Positions 23,348 to 32,452 of a stretch of 64,000 bases of DNA are shown piece by piece. Each line of letters starts with the position of its first letter. Positions within the stretch are counted from its first letter, which is position 1. Source of the DNA: Bacteroidales bacterium. GTDB taxonomy: Bacteria > Bacteroidota > Bacteroidia > Bacteroidales > F082. The DNA lies in contig JAEEJS010000055.1 in the NCBI GenBank assembly GCA_016282015.1, positions 99,619-163,618 on the forward strand. Direction: 5' to 3'. Under the pieces are notes generated by a model that saw nothing but the letters and a program-made list of their open reading frames with translations, was not told the DNA's origin and did not search any database. Position numbers and translations under genes: made by a program.

Positions 23348-25427
23348 TTCTAAACACCAAACCGTTTCCGTCGTAATCGACCGTAATCGGCTTATCCTTG
23401 TTGACCTTGTCGGCGATGATCATGCGCGAGAGCTCGTTGAGCATTTCACGCTGCATCATACGTTTGACAGGACGGGCGCCGTATTGTGGGTCGTAGCTTA
23501 TCTTGCCAATGTATTGCATTGCCTTGTCGGTCATGTCGATGTCTATGCCGTTAGCCTTAAGCATATCCTTGACATGGTTGAACTGCATTGCCACCACCTT
23601 GACAATCTGGTCTTCGGTGAGCTGCTTGAACACTATAATGTCGTCAATACGGTTCAGGAACTCCGGACGGAAATGACTCCGCAGGTCTTCCTCCGGCACA
23701 TTGGACGTCATTATAATTATGGTGTTCTTGAAGTCGACCAGACGGCCCTTGTTGTCGGTCAGACGGCCATCGTCGAGCACCTGCAACAGGATGTTGAACA
23801 CGTCAGGATGAGCCTTTTCGATCTCGTCGAGAAGCACCACCGAATATGGCTTACGACGCACAGCCTCAGTGAGCTGGCCGCTCTCTTCGTAGCCCACATA
23901 TCCTGGAGGCGCTCCTATCAGACGCGACACTGTATGACGCTCCTGATATTCCGACATGTCGATACGCACCATATTGTTCTCGTTGTCGAACAGGAACTCG
24001 GCCAAAGCCTTTGCCAGCTCGGTCTTACCCACGCCTGTGGTACCCAGGAAGATGAACGAGCCTATAGGACGTTTGGCATCCTGCAAACCTGCACGGCTCC
24101 GTCTGATAGCGTCAGACACAGCGGCTATTGCTTCCTCCTGCCCCACCACACGTTTGTGCAGCTCGGTCTCGAGGTTGAGCAGCTTGTCGCGTTCGCTCTG
24201 CATCATCTTGTGCACCGGTATGCCTGTCCAACGTGATACGATTTCAGCCACATCGTCGGCTGAGACCTCCTCGTCGACCAGAGGTTTGTCGCCCTGCACC
24301 TTGATAAGCTGTTCCTTGGCTTTTGCAATGGCTGCCTCAGCCTCGGTTATCTTACCGTAACGCAGCTCGGCCACCTTGCCGTAGTTGCCTTCGCGCTCGG
24401 CCACCGAAGCCTGGTATTTGTAGTTCTCGATGTTCTGTTTCTCTTTCTGAATCTTCTCCACAAAGCCACGCTCTGTCTCCCAACGCATGCGAATATCCTG
24501 GCGTTGCTTGTCTAACTCGTTGATGGTCTTGGTAAGCTCTTCAACCTTCTTCTTGTCGTTCTCGCGCTTGATGGCCTCGCGCTCGATTTCCAGCTGACGA
24601 ATCTTACGCTGCACATCCTCAAGCTCCTCAGGCACCGAGTTTATCTGCAGACGCAGACGTGAAGCAGCCTCATCTATCAAGTCAATAGCCTTATCTGGCA
24701 GGAACCTGTCGGAGATGTAACGTATAGAGAGGTCGACAGCGGCTATGATAGCCTCGTCGAGTATACGAACCTGATGGTGAGTTTCGTATTTTTCCTTCAA
24801 ACCTCTCAAGATGGATATTGCCGACTGCTCGTCAGGCTCGTCTATCATCACTATCTGGAACCTACGCTCCAAAGCCTTATCCTTCTCGAAATACTTCTGG
24901 TATTCGTTGAGTGTGGTTGCGCCTATGGCACGCAGTTCACCACGAGCCAAAGCCGGCTTGAGTATGTTAGCCGCGTCCATAGCACCCTCGCCACCGCCAG
25001 CGCCCACCAGAGTGTGAATCTCGTCTATGAACAGTATCACCTCGCCGTTGCTCTCCACCACCTCCTTGATAACCGATTTCAGACGTTCCTCAAACTCACC
25101 TTTATACATTGCGCCTGCGATAAGGGCACCCATGTCGAGCGAGTAAACCTTACGCGACTTCAGGTTCTCAGGCACGTCGCCGCTAACGATACGCTGCGCC
25201 AGACCTTCAGCTATAGCTGTCTTACCCACACCAGGCTCACCTATCAGGATAGGATTGTTCTTGGTACGTCTCGACAGAATCTGAAGCACACGGCGTATCT
25301 CCTCATCACGGCCGATTACCGGGTCGAGCTTGCCTTTTTCGGCCAACTCGTTGAGGTTTCGGGCGAAACGGTCCAAAGCCCTGTCCTGCTGTCCGTTCTG
25401 TTGATTGTTAAATTGATTGTTTCCCAT
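23343..25427 (-). CDS. clpB: ClpB-type disaggregase lacking the N-terminal domain
   Basis: This is the AAA+ chaperone that, with DnaK, resolves protein aggregates. The first ATPase domain has GEPGVGKT (63-70) and [16 protein letters not shown] full coiled-coil middle domain follows, then a second ATPase domain with [16 protein letters not shown] and [11 protein letters not shown], typical of ClpB. The start is the ATG at 25427 because AAGGAG lies 11 bases before it. The open frame continues further upstream, but those residues do not resemble ClpB. The protein therefore starts [20 protein letters not shown] and lacks the roughly 145-residue Clp N-domain; it has 694 residues instead of about 860. 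Confidence 0.92.
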   Translation of the reverse strand: MGNNQFNNQQNGQQDRALDRFARNLNELAEKGKLDPVIGRDEEIRRVLQILSRRTKNNPILIGEPGVGKTAIAEGLAQRIVSGDVPENLKSRKVYSLDMGALIAGAMYKGEFEERLKSVIKEVVESNGEVILFIDEIHTLVGAGGGEGAMDAANILKPALARGELRAIGATTLNEYQKYFEKDKALERRFQIVMIDEPDEQSAISILRGLKEKYETHHQVRILDEAIIAAVDLSIRYISDRFLPDKAIDLIDEAASRLRLQINSVPEELEDVQRKIRQLEIEREAIKRENDKKKVEELTKTINELDKQRQDIRMRWETERGFVEKIQKEKQNIENYKYQASVAEREGNYGKVAELRYGKITEAEAAIAKAKEQLIKVQGDKPLVDEEVSADDVAEIVSRWTGIPVHKMMQSERDKLLNLETELHKRVVGQEEAIAAVSDAIRRSRAGLQDAKRPIGSFIFLGTTGVGKTELAKALAEFLFDNENNMVRIDMSEYQERHTVSRLIGAPPGYVGYEESGQLTEAVRRKPYSVVLLDEIEKAHPDVFNILLQVLDDGRLTDNKGRLVDFKNTIIIMTSNVPEEDLRSHFRPEFLNRIDDIIVFKQLTEDQIVKVVAMQFNHVKDMLKANGIDIDMTDKAMQYIGKISYDPQYGARPVKRMMQREMLNELSRMIIADKVNKDKPITVDYDGNGLVFRN

Positions 25428-25495
25428 ATATTTGTTACTCCTTTCTTTCGTTTGTCCAAGCGAAATCAAAAACCAATCCAAAGGCCTTAATCGGT

Positions 25496-25526
25496 CATTT
25501 TGACATATATACCGCCATTTTGTCAT
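25496..25526. promoter_or_regulatory. Direct repeat CATTTTGWCAT upstream of clpB
   Basis: CATTTTGACAT (25496-25506) and CATTTTGTCAT (25516-25526) are spaced 20 bases start to start, about two helical turns, in the clpB upstream region. This could be a binding site for a stress regulator, but the basis is only the spacing and similarity. Confidence 0.35.
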
Positions 25527-25591
25527 ACAATGGTTTTGGGCTAAAATGCACAATATTTTCAATATTTCCACATTAATTAAAAGAATTTTAT

Positions 25592-25599
25592 TATTTTTG
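25592..25599 (+). promoter_or_regulatory. -7 box of the T9SS cargo gene
   Basis: TATTTTTG lies 19 bases before the ATG at 25618. It supports that start over the longer open frame from 25546. Confidence 0.65.
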
Positions 25600-25617
25600 C
25601 GGTTTAAAGTTCAGAAA

Positions 25618-26814
25618 ATGAAAGTTTTGAAAAACTCATATAAGTTTATTGCTTTAGCAATCTTTATCTTATTCTCGCTCAACGAGATAAAAGCCCAATG
25701 TGAGATTCGTCCGGAAGAAGGTCTCGTAATGCCCGTATGCTACAAGGACAACATCCGCCTGTCGGCAGACCTTAACACCAACTATACCTACGAGTGGAAG
25801 CACAACAACCAGGTCGTTGAGCACTACTACGACTACCAGCACAACGAAGTTTACGTCATAGTGGAGATTACCGAAAACAACGCCCTTTACAGCCTCCACG
25901 TAACTAACACCGAGACAGGCGCCGTGATTTGCAGTCCCGACCCGACCATCACAATCACCATGAGACCGGCTTTCGACATCACCTGCCAGCAAATCGCCCT
26001 GACTTGCTCCGACAGATCGGCCGACAATGGCAAGACAGGCAAGATGAAAGCCACAGCTTCAGGAGGCGGCTACACCAACTTCGTTTACGAGTGGGACACC
26101 CCATACAGTCAGTATTATGCCGACCCTCAGCTGGCCACCAACCTCTGCGCTTATACAGATTACAACATAACGGTCACCAACGAGTACGGCTGCTCACAGA
26201 CAGCAACAGCCCGTCTGAAAGCTTATCCAAACCCAAACATTCTGTTATACTCTGACCCGGCCGACACTGTTTATCTGGACAACCCATACGTGACCTGGTC
26301 GTTCACCAACAACGACACAGTGTACGACGGCCACGACACCTTGATCGAAATATCCAATTTCTACTGGGAGTTTGAAAACCACGAGGAGACTTACACCGAA
26401 GCCACTCCAAGAATTATTTACGAAGAGACCGAAAACGAACACCCCGTCACCAAGCTCATAGCCACCAGCGACCAGGGTTGCGACAGCACATACACCAAGG
26501 CTATACAGGTATTGCCGGTAAAGCTTAAGATACCGAACATCTTCACACCAAACGGCGACGGACATAACGATTATTTCCAGATTGGTTACGACACTGGCGA
26601 GCCTATCAATGATTTGAGCAAGTATTTCCTCAGCGCCAAGTTGACGGTGTTCAACAGATGGGGACGCACTGTATATGAATCGAGCGACTACAAGAACGAC
26701 TGGGACGGAGGCAAACTCCCCGACGGAACATATTTCTATGTTTTGGATTGCAAGGGATACACTAACAATTACAGGTATCAGGGATCGGTGATGATTTGGA
26801 ACTCAGGGAGATAG
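25618..26814 (+). CDS. T9SS cargo with type B (CHU_C) sorting domain
   Basis: The exported protein has 398 residues. The ATG at 25618 gives a clean signal peptide (MKVLKNSYKFIALAIFILFS, cleavage after IKAQ). The open frame also runs from 25546, but that start lies before the promoter box. The middle contains Ig/PKD-like beta domains with paired cysteines. The last 95 residues are a gliding-motility-type C-terminal domain: IPNIFTPNGDGHNDYFQI, FNRWGRTVYESSDY and WDGG-PDGTYFYVL. This domain sends proteins through the type IX secretion system. The function of the passenger is unknown. Confidence 0.88.
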   Translation: MKVLKNSYKFIALAIFILFSLNEIKAQCEIRPEEGLVMPVCYKDNIRLSADLNTNYTYEWKHNNQVVEHYYDYQHNEVYVIVEITENNALYSLHVTNTETGAVICSPDPTITITMRPAFDITCQQIALTCSDRSADNGKTGKMKATASGGGYTNFVYEWDTPYSQYYADPQLATNLCAYTDYNITVTNEYGCSQTATARLKAYPNPNILLYSDPADTVYLDNPYVTWSFTNNDTVYDGHDTLIEISNFYWEFENHEETYTEATPRIIYEETENEHPVTKLIATSDQGCDSTYTKAIQVLPVKLKIPNIFTPNGDGHNDYFQIGYDTGEPINDLSKYFLSAKLTVFNRWGRTVYESSDYKNDWDGGKLPDGTYFYVLDCKGYTNNYRYQGSVMIWNSGR

Positions 26815-26855
26815 TTTTGAGTTGTTGAAAATTAATAGTTGAAAGTTAATTGAAA

Positions 26856-27305
26856 ATGAAAAAGATATTTTTACCATTATTGATTGCATTTTTGATGGTG
26901 TCTTGCGGCAGCAACGACAGCAAGCTAAATACCGGACTGGTGAACAATCCGGCTTCGGCCACCAAAGGCAGCAATCAGACTGAACCCAAGATTGAGTTCA
27001 ACACTTTGGAACACGATTTCGGCAAGATGATACAGGGCGAGCAGGTGTCTTACACATACAAATTCAAGAACACAGGCGACGCCGACCTCATCATCTCGGC
27101 AGTGGAGAAAACCTGCGGCTGCACCGACATCAAGTTCCCCAGAAAACCCATCGAACCGGGCGGTGAAGGCGGCATCAGCATCACCTACGACAGCAAAGGC
27201 CACAAAGGCTTCCAGTACAAGCGCGTCATAGTGAAGGCCAACACCAACCCTTCGGAGACCATTCTCAAATTCAAAGCCCTAGTGCAAACAGTCGACAATT
27301 TTTAA
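26856..27305 (+). CDS. DUF1573 lipoprotein
   Basis: This is a 149-residue lipoprotein with lipobox FLMVSC (Cys17) and a single Ig-like DUF1573 domain (FNTLEHDFGKMIQGEQVSYTYKFKNTG, KTCGCTDIKFPRKPIEPG). The ATG at 26856 is preferred, although TTG at 26850 would extend it by two residues. The family is common in Bacteroidota and of unknown function. It heads the conserved order DUF1573-yajC-ybbR-coaE, which in related genomes also includes nusB. Confidence 0.88.
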   Translation: MKKIFLPLLIAFLMVSCGSNDSKLNTGLVNNPASATKGSNQTEPKIEFNTLEHDFGKMIQGEQVSYTYKFKNTGDADLIISAVEKTCGCTDIKFPRKPIEPGGEGGISITYDSKGHKGFQYKRVIVKANTNPSETILKFKALVQTVDNF

Positions 27306-27323
27306 ATCATTAAATACTTTAAT

Positions 27324-27641
27324 ATGAACGCATTAAACATGTTTTTACTTCAGGCCGCTCAAGGTCAGCAGCAAGGCGGCGGTTACTCGGGAATCATTAT
27401 GATCGTTTTGATTTTCGTCGTATTCTGGCTGTTCTTCATCCGTCCTCAGAACAAGAAACAGAAAGAGGAACAGAAATTCCGCGAGGCTCTTCAGAAGGGC
27501 GACAAGGTCGTCACCATAGGCGGAATTCACGGCAAGATTGAAGAAGTGAAAGAAACCACTCTCATCATTTCAGTCGACAGCAACGTGAAAATCGAGATCG
27601 AGAAATCGGCAGTGGTAGCCAATCCGGCAGCGGCTAGGTAA
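27324..27641 (+). CDS. yajC: Preprotein translocase subunit YajC
   Basis: This is an inner-membrane accessory subunit associated with SecDF. It is 105 residues: one transmembrane helix ([25 protein letters not shown]) and the conserved cytoplasmic domain [24 protein letters not shown]. The spacing on both sides is short, consistent with an operon. Confidence 0.94.
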   Translation: MNALNMFLLQAAQGQQQGGGYSGIIMIVLIFVVFWLFFIRPQNKKQKEEQKFREALQKGDKVVTIGGIHGKIEEVKETTLIISVDSNVKIEIEKSAVVANPAAAR

Positions 27642-27669
27642 TTTTACTTAAAAGCAAAACCTTAATCGA

Positions 27670-28611
27670 ATGGCAGAAGACTCAAAATCACATGGTATCA
27701 GGGTTTTTAGCGGTGTGATTATATTCACCGTGATAGCGGCTTTTTTATGGTTTATCATAAAATTGTCCAATACCTACACCGTGACAGAGCCTTTTGCCAT
27801 TCATTACATCAACGTTCCCGCCGACCACATCATCCCCAACTCCAACTACAGCGTGGATGCCACAGTTACTACGACGGGATTTAAACTGCTCCCATACTAT
27901 TTCAGGGGCAAAGAGCAGCGGAAGGTAGACATTTCGCTCAACGACATCAATTACAAAAAGTCAAATTTTGAAACATTCTCATACAACAGCAGGTACCTTC
28001 AGGAAGCCATAGCCGACTTTTTTGTTTGCAACATAAACGAAGTAAGCCTGGGTGACGAGAATCTGTATTTCGTAATGAGCAAGCTGGCTGCCAAGCGGGT
28101 CAAGATAGTGCCGCAGACAAGCATATTGTTCGATAGGCAGTACAACTACTACGGTGAGCCGGTGTCATTCCCCGACTCAGCCACCATATACGGTGCCGCA
28201 GTAGACATTGAGAACGTCAATGTGCTTCACACCGAGATGATAACCCGCAAGAACGTACGCCAAAACATTGAAACCAAAGCAAAAATCGAGCTCAAGGGCG
28301 ACATACAATGCGATATAAGCGAAGTTCAAGTACTTGTAAATGTCGAAAAATTCACCGAAGCAGAGATAGAGATGCCCATCAGCCTGCCAAGCGGCATAAA
28401 AATGCATCTATATCCGAACAAGGTTAAAATCAAATACATAGTGGCCTTGAAAGACTATGCCATCATCAACGAGATGTCGTTCAAAGCTACCATCGACCCC
28501 GACGACATATACAGCAGCGACAAGTTGCCAGTCATACTCGAACTTGCGCCGAACAACACCCAAATTTTGGGAATAGAGCCCGACGAGGTTGAATACATAG
28601 TAGTTCAGTAA
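27670..28611 (+). CDS. YbbR-like domain protein
   Basis: The 313-residue protein has one N-terminal transmembrane helix (VFSGVIIFTVIAAFLWFIIKL) and an external part with YbbR-like beta repeats (for example EAEIEMPISLPSGIKMHLYPNKVKIKY). YbbR proteins in Firmicutes (CdaR) regulate c-di-AMP synthesis. Here no diadenylate cyclase gene is adjacent, so that role is not supported. The stop and the coaE start overlap (TAATG). Confidence 0.8.
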   Translation: MAEDSKSHGIRVFSGVIIFTVIAAFLWFIIKLSNTYTVTEPFAIHYINVPADHIIPNSNYSVDATVTTTGFKLLPYYFRGKEQRKVDISLNDINYKKSNFETFSYNSRYLQEAIADFFVCNINEVSLGDENLYFVMSKLAAKRVKIVPQTSILFDRQYNYYGEPVSFPDSATIYGAAVDIENVNVLHTEMITRKNVRQNIETKAKIELKGDIQCDISEVQVLVNVEKFTEAEIEMPISLPSGIKMHLYPNKVKIKYIVALKDYAIINEMSFKATIDPDDIYSSDKLPVILELAPNNTQILGIEPDEVEYIVVQ

Positions 28612-29189
28612 TGAAAAGAATCGGAATCACCGGCAACATTGGCAGCGGCAAGAGCTATGTATGCAAAATGTTCGAAAGCCTGGGCATACCGGTATTCTAT
28701 TCGGACGATGAAACCAAGAAACTTTATTTGATTCCCTCTGTAAAAGATTTGATAATCAAGCGTTTCGGTCAAGAGGTTTATTTTGAGGACGGCAGTTTGA
28801 ACCGCAAGCTCCTCTCCTATCATCTGTTCAAGAACGAGGAGGCCATGCAATTCATTGAATCGGTGCTCTACCCTGCCTTGAACCGACGTTTTGACCAATG
28901 GTGCGATCAGCAGCAGTCGCCTTACGTGCTATACGAGTCGGCCATACTTTTCGAGAAGAGTTACATCAAATATTTCGACAAAATCATCTTCGTTTCCGCT
29001 CCGGAAGAAGTGCGCTTAAAACGCACAATGCAGCGTGACGACTGTAGCGAGGAGAATGTCAGATCGAGAATGCGGCTTCAAATGGGCGAAGAAACCAAGA
29101 TTTCCAAAGCCGACTTCGTGATTTACAACGACGGAATCAAAGAGGTAAGACCACAGGTTGAAGCCATCAATAAGCTTCTATATTGCTGA
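28611..29189 (+). CDS. coaE: Dephospho-CoA kinase
   Basis: This enzyme phosphorylates dephospho-CoA in the last step of coenzyme A synthesis. It is 192 residues, with the P-loop GNIGSGKS (8-15), the substrate region VLYPALNRRFDQW and LFEKSYIKYFDKIIFVSAP. It starts on the last base of the ybbR stop and converges with the fucosidase gene, overlapping its 3' end by 23 bases. Confidence 0.95.
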   Translation: MKRIGITGNIGSGKSYVCKMFESLGIPVFYSDDETKKLYLIPSVKDLIIKRFGQEVYFEDGSLNRKLLSYHLFKNEEAMQFIESVLYPALNRRFDQWCDQQQSPYVLYESAILFEKSYIKYFDKIIFVSAPEEVRLKRTMQRDDCSEENVRSRMRLQMGEETKISKADFVIYNDGIKEVRPQVEAINKLLYC

Positions 29190-30588
29190 TACACAAAGGC
29201 CCGCGACTTTCTTCAAAATAAACTATAAGCTTATCCAATTCAACAGGATTGAAACGCACTATGCGCTTGTAGCCCACGGTTGTCAAAGTGTCATCAGGTC
29301 TAATCCTAAACCAGTTGCCGTCTCTCTCACCTTCCAAATAAAATTCCTTTACCCTCTGGCCAAGCTTAACATATTCCTGTATCATCACCCGGGAGACAGT
29401 TACAGGCTTTTCCATTGTGAATGAAATGGTTCCGTAAGGATAGTCGTCGGCTGTGGCCCAATAAGTCTCAGGATTGCCGTCTATGGTTTTTTCAGCCGAA
29501 TAGCGGCTGCCGCGCTCGTTGTCGGCTTTCACCTTGGAGCCAGCCAACACATTGCAGCTCAATTCATTGGAAATCTTCTGATAAAAGCCCACGGCATTTG
29601 CCGAGTCAATCGGATGTATCCTGCCGTTGAGGGCAACCGGGAAATTCAGCAGCAGATTGGCGTTGCGGCCCACACTTTTATAATATATGTCGCAAAGCTC
29701 ATCAACGGTTTTCACTTTCGAGTCTTCGCTTTTGTGATAGAACCAACCCGGACGTATCGAAACATCAACCTCAGCCGGCAACCATTCAGTGCCATTCTCA
29801 CAACCGTAAGTGTTGACCTTCCAGTTTGTCTCACTTGTAATCTGAGGTGCATTGCACCAGTCGGTCTCTCCAGCCCAGCCTTTCTCGTTGCCTATCCAGC
29901 GTACGGTCTGGTAAGGTCCGCCGAATATCATGGCTCGAGGGTTACGGGCCAGCACAGTGTCTTTAGCACGCTGATAATCATAGTAGTTGTCCGGGTCGAT
30001 AGAGCGCGTCTCGTTTGCGCCGCCATAGTAGCCGTTGCCACCGTTGGCGCCATCAAACCAGAACTCAAACAATGGACCATAATTGCTTGTCAGTTCCTGA
30101 ATCTGTTGATGATAGGTTTCAACATACTCCGGATAAGCATAGCGGGCGTTGTTTCTATCCCATGGCGAACAATATATGCCGAATTTCAAACCATATTTGC
30201 GGCAAGCGTCGGAAAGCTCTTTAACCAGGTCCCCTTCCCCATTTTTATAAGGTGATTTAGAGATATTGTAATCCGTTGATTTTGTTGGCCAAAGGCAAAA
30301 TCCGTCGTGATGTTTGGCGGTGAGAATCACGCCTTTCATGCCTGCTTTCTTAAGCGTTGCAGCCCATTGGTCGCAGTCAAGGTCGGTCGGATTGAAAGTG
30401 ACGGCCTGACTGTCGCCATAACCCCATTCCATGTCGTTGAAGGTGTTCAGGCCGAAATGTATGAAAGCGTATGTCTCCAGTTTCTGCCACTCCAACTGCT
30501 CGGCTGTGGGCAAGGGATACAGCGGTTCGGGGGCTTTTGTGCATGAAAACAAAGCCAATGTTATTATTGTTAAAATATTATATTTCAT
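29167..30588 (-). CDS. Alpha-L-fucosidase lipoprotein (GH29)
   Basis: This enzyme hydrolyses alpha-linked fucose from glycans. A lipoprotein signal ends LALFSC (Cys16). The GH29 barrel shows HFGLNTFNDMEWGYGD, LTAKHHDGFCLWPTK and the nucleophile D179 in EFWFDGANGGNG. A C-terminal beta domain (about 345-473) resembles an F5/8 type C module. It is 473 residues. The promoter is not clear: a TAATTTTG at 30593-30600 lies very close to the ATG. Confidence 0.93.
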   Translation of the reverse strand: MKYNILTIITLALFSCTKAPEPLYPLPTAEQLEWQKLETYAFIHFGLNTFNDMEWGYGDSQAVTFNPTDLDCDQWAATLKKAGMKGVILTAKHHDGFCLWPTKSTDYNISKSPYKNGEGDLVKELSDACRKYGLKFGIYCSPWDRNNARYAYPEYVETYHQQIQELTSNYGPLFEFWFDGANGGNGYYGGANETRSIDPDNYYDYQRAKDTVLARNPRAMIFGGPYQTVRWIGNEKGWAGETDWCNAPQITSETNWKVNTYGCENGTEWLPAEVDVSIRPGWFYHKSEDSKVKTVDELCDIYYKSVGRNANLLLNFPVALNGRIHPIDSANAVGFYQKISNELSCNVLAGSKVKADNERGSRYSAEKTIDGNPETYWATADDYPYGTISFTMEKPVTVSRVMIQEYVKLGQRVKEFYLEGERDGNWFRIRPDDTLTTVGYKRIVRFNPVELDKLIVYFEESRGPLCISNIEAY

Positions 30589-30612
30589 GATACAAAATTA
30601 CAAACTATTTTA

Positions 30613-30620
30613 TATCTTTG
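30613..30620 (+). promoter_or_regulatory. -7 box of the Sel1/galactose unit
   Basis: TATCTTTG lies 24 bases before the TTG start at 30645. It is the only clear promoter box found before the terminator at 39372-39410. Confidence 0.65.
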
Positions 30621-30644
30621 CGATGTTAAAACACAAAATATATT

Positions 30645-32426
30645 TTGAAAAAGGTCTTTATCCTCATCACAGCATTGCTTTTGACGATTCCGGCATTGTC
30701 GCAACTTGAAGTGAAACCGGGCTCGTTCAAGGAGGTCGTCGGCTTTGTAAACATCAACGACGATCCTGATTATCAATATGATGACAACGACAAGCCATTC
30801 TCTGTTATAAAGATTAAGACTGAAAACATCAACGAACAGCAACGTGCCAGACTGCTCTTCCAAGGAGACGCGCAGACTTATATTCTGGTTGAAAATAAGG
30901 TTGGTGAAGTTTGGCTTTATATCAGTTATTACGCCTCTTACCTGAAGATTTCTCATCCCGATTTCAGCTCTACGGAGTTTTATTTCCCGATTTCCATGAA
31001 AGGCAAAAAAGGATATGAACTCACATTGACAAACAAATACGGTCAAGGCGACGTGAAAGACAAGCTGGGACTCACCGTCCGCATTGCCAAGGACTATGAG
31101 GAACTTTATTATTACGGACAATATGTAGGCTTGTATCCACTTACAGAAGCCACTGCCATTGAATATCAGACCACAGTTGATTTCGGCGAGTCAATCACAG
31201 TGTTTCAAGAGGCGGTAAAAGACAGCGACGCTGCAGCGCAGAACAACCTCGGAGCCTGTTATTACACAGGCAAAGGCGTTGAGCAAGACTATGAGAAGGC
31301 CGTCCAATGGTTCAGAGCATCGGCTGAGCAAGGTAACGCCACGGGCCAGATCAACCTTTCACATTGTTATTATTACGGGCAGGGCGTGCAAAAGGACTCA
31401 CTGGAGAGTCTGAGATGGTGCCAATTGGCTATGGATCAGGGATTGGCCGGAGCTCAAAACCTATACGGAGCAGTTTTCTGCAAAGGCAACGAAAAAATAG
31501 AATGGTACCAGAGAGCCGCCGACCAAAACAGTGAGGTCGCGATGCTGAATTTAGCCACGTCATATAAAGAAATGGGAAAATGCGACGAAGCGCTGACTTG
31601 GTTGAAAAAAGCCGCCGACCAAGGATTCTTGCCTGCCAAAAACACGTTGGGCGGCTGGTATTTCTATGGACAATGTGTCAATGAGGACAAAGAAGAGGCC
31701 GTAAAACTATACCGTTATGCCGCCGAAAGAGGTTATGCCGAATCGCAACATCATTTGGGTTATTGTTATGCAGAAGGTTTGGGAGTGAAAAAAGACGTAA
31801 AAGAAGCGTTTAAATGGGATAAAATGGCCGCGGATCAGGGTAATATGGTCGCCTGTTATAATATTGGCTATCATTATGATTACGGAAAGGGTGTAGAACA
31901 AGATAAAAAAGAAGCACTCAATTGGTATTTAAAAGCTTCTGACATGGGCTATGCTGAAGCTGATGCAAGTATCGGAGACCTTTATTATGGCTTTAATTAT
32001 GGCATAAATCATAGTTATGAAGAAGCCGTTAAGTGGTATGAAAAAGCGGTCCGCCAAAATAACGCAAGAGGTTTACACATGTTGGGATATTGCTACGATA
32101 ATGGCAACGGTGTTCAACGCGACTATAAAAAAGCATACGAATTTTATATGAAGGCGGCGGAACAGGATTTTGCACCATCTTACAACAACTTAGGATCGTT
32201 TTATGAGAAAGGCACAGGTGTAAAGAAAGACAAGAAAAAGGCATTTGAGTATTATATGAAATCAGCCGAATTGGGCAGTGACTACGGTATAGCTAATGTT
32301 GGGAAATGCTACGAAAATGGTATTGGAGTCAAGAGAAACAAGCAAGAGGCCATAAAATGGTATAGGAAAGCGGCGGGACAAGGCAACCAGTATGCAAACA
32401 GAAGACTCAAAGAACTGAATAAATAA
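30645..32426 (+). CDS. Exported Sel1-repeat protein
   Basis: The protein has 593 residues with a TTG start (no suitable in-frame ATG downstream of the promoter). It begins with a signal peptide (KKVFILITALLLTIPALSQ). Residues 20-190 are not recognised. From about 195 to 590 there are eleven Sel1-like repeats, each of the type LGxCYxxGxGVxxDxxxAxxWYxKAAxQG. Sel1 repeats are protein-binding solenoids. This one would face the periplasm or surface. It is followed after 26 bases by a T9SS cargo gene with no new promoter. Confidence 0.85.
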   Translation: MKKVFILITALLLTIPALSQLEVKPGSFKEVVGFVNINDDPDYQYDDNDKPFSVIKIKTENINEQQRARLLFQGDAQTYILVENKVGEVWLYISYYASYLKISHPDFSSTEFYFPISMKGKKGYELTLTNKYGQGDVKDKLGLTVRIAKDYEELYYYGQYVGLYPLTEATAIEYQTTVDFGESITVFQEAVKDSDAAAQNNLGACYYTGKGVEQDYEKAVQWFRASAEQGNATGQINLSHCYYYGQGVQKDSLESLRWCQLAMDQGLAGAQNLYGAVFCKGNEKIEWYQRAADQNSEVAMLNLATSYKEMGKCDEALTWLKKAADQGFLPAKNTLGGWYFYGQCVNEDKEEAVKLYRYAAERGYAESQHHLGYCYAEGLGVKKDVKEAFKWDKMAADQGNMVACYNIGYHYDYGKGVEQDKKEALNWYLKASDMGYAEADASIGDLYYGFNYGINHSYEEAVKWYEKAVRQNNARGLHMLGYCYDNGNGVQRDYKKAYEFYMKAAEQDFAPSYNNLGSFYEKGTGVKKDKKKAFEYYMKSAELGSDYGIANVGKCYENGIGVKRNKQEAIKWYRKAAGQGNQYANRRLKELNK

Positions 32427-32452
32427 TGAAATTAATTTAAAAAATTAGAAAT

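Noticed and set aside
25428..25571. N-terminal extension of ClpB from an upstream in-frame start
   Set aside because: The added 48 residues (start [15 protein letters not shown]) do not resemble ClpB. The AAGGAG ribosome-binding site fits the ATG at 25427.
25546..25617. Longer N-terminus of the CHU_C-type cargo
   Set aside because: It would begin before the TATTTTTG promoter box at 25592-25599 and would put 24 extra residues before a clean signal peptide.
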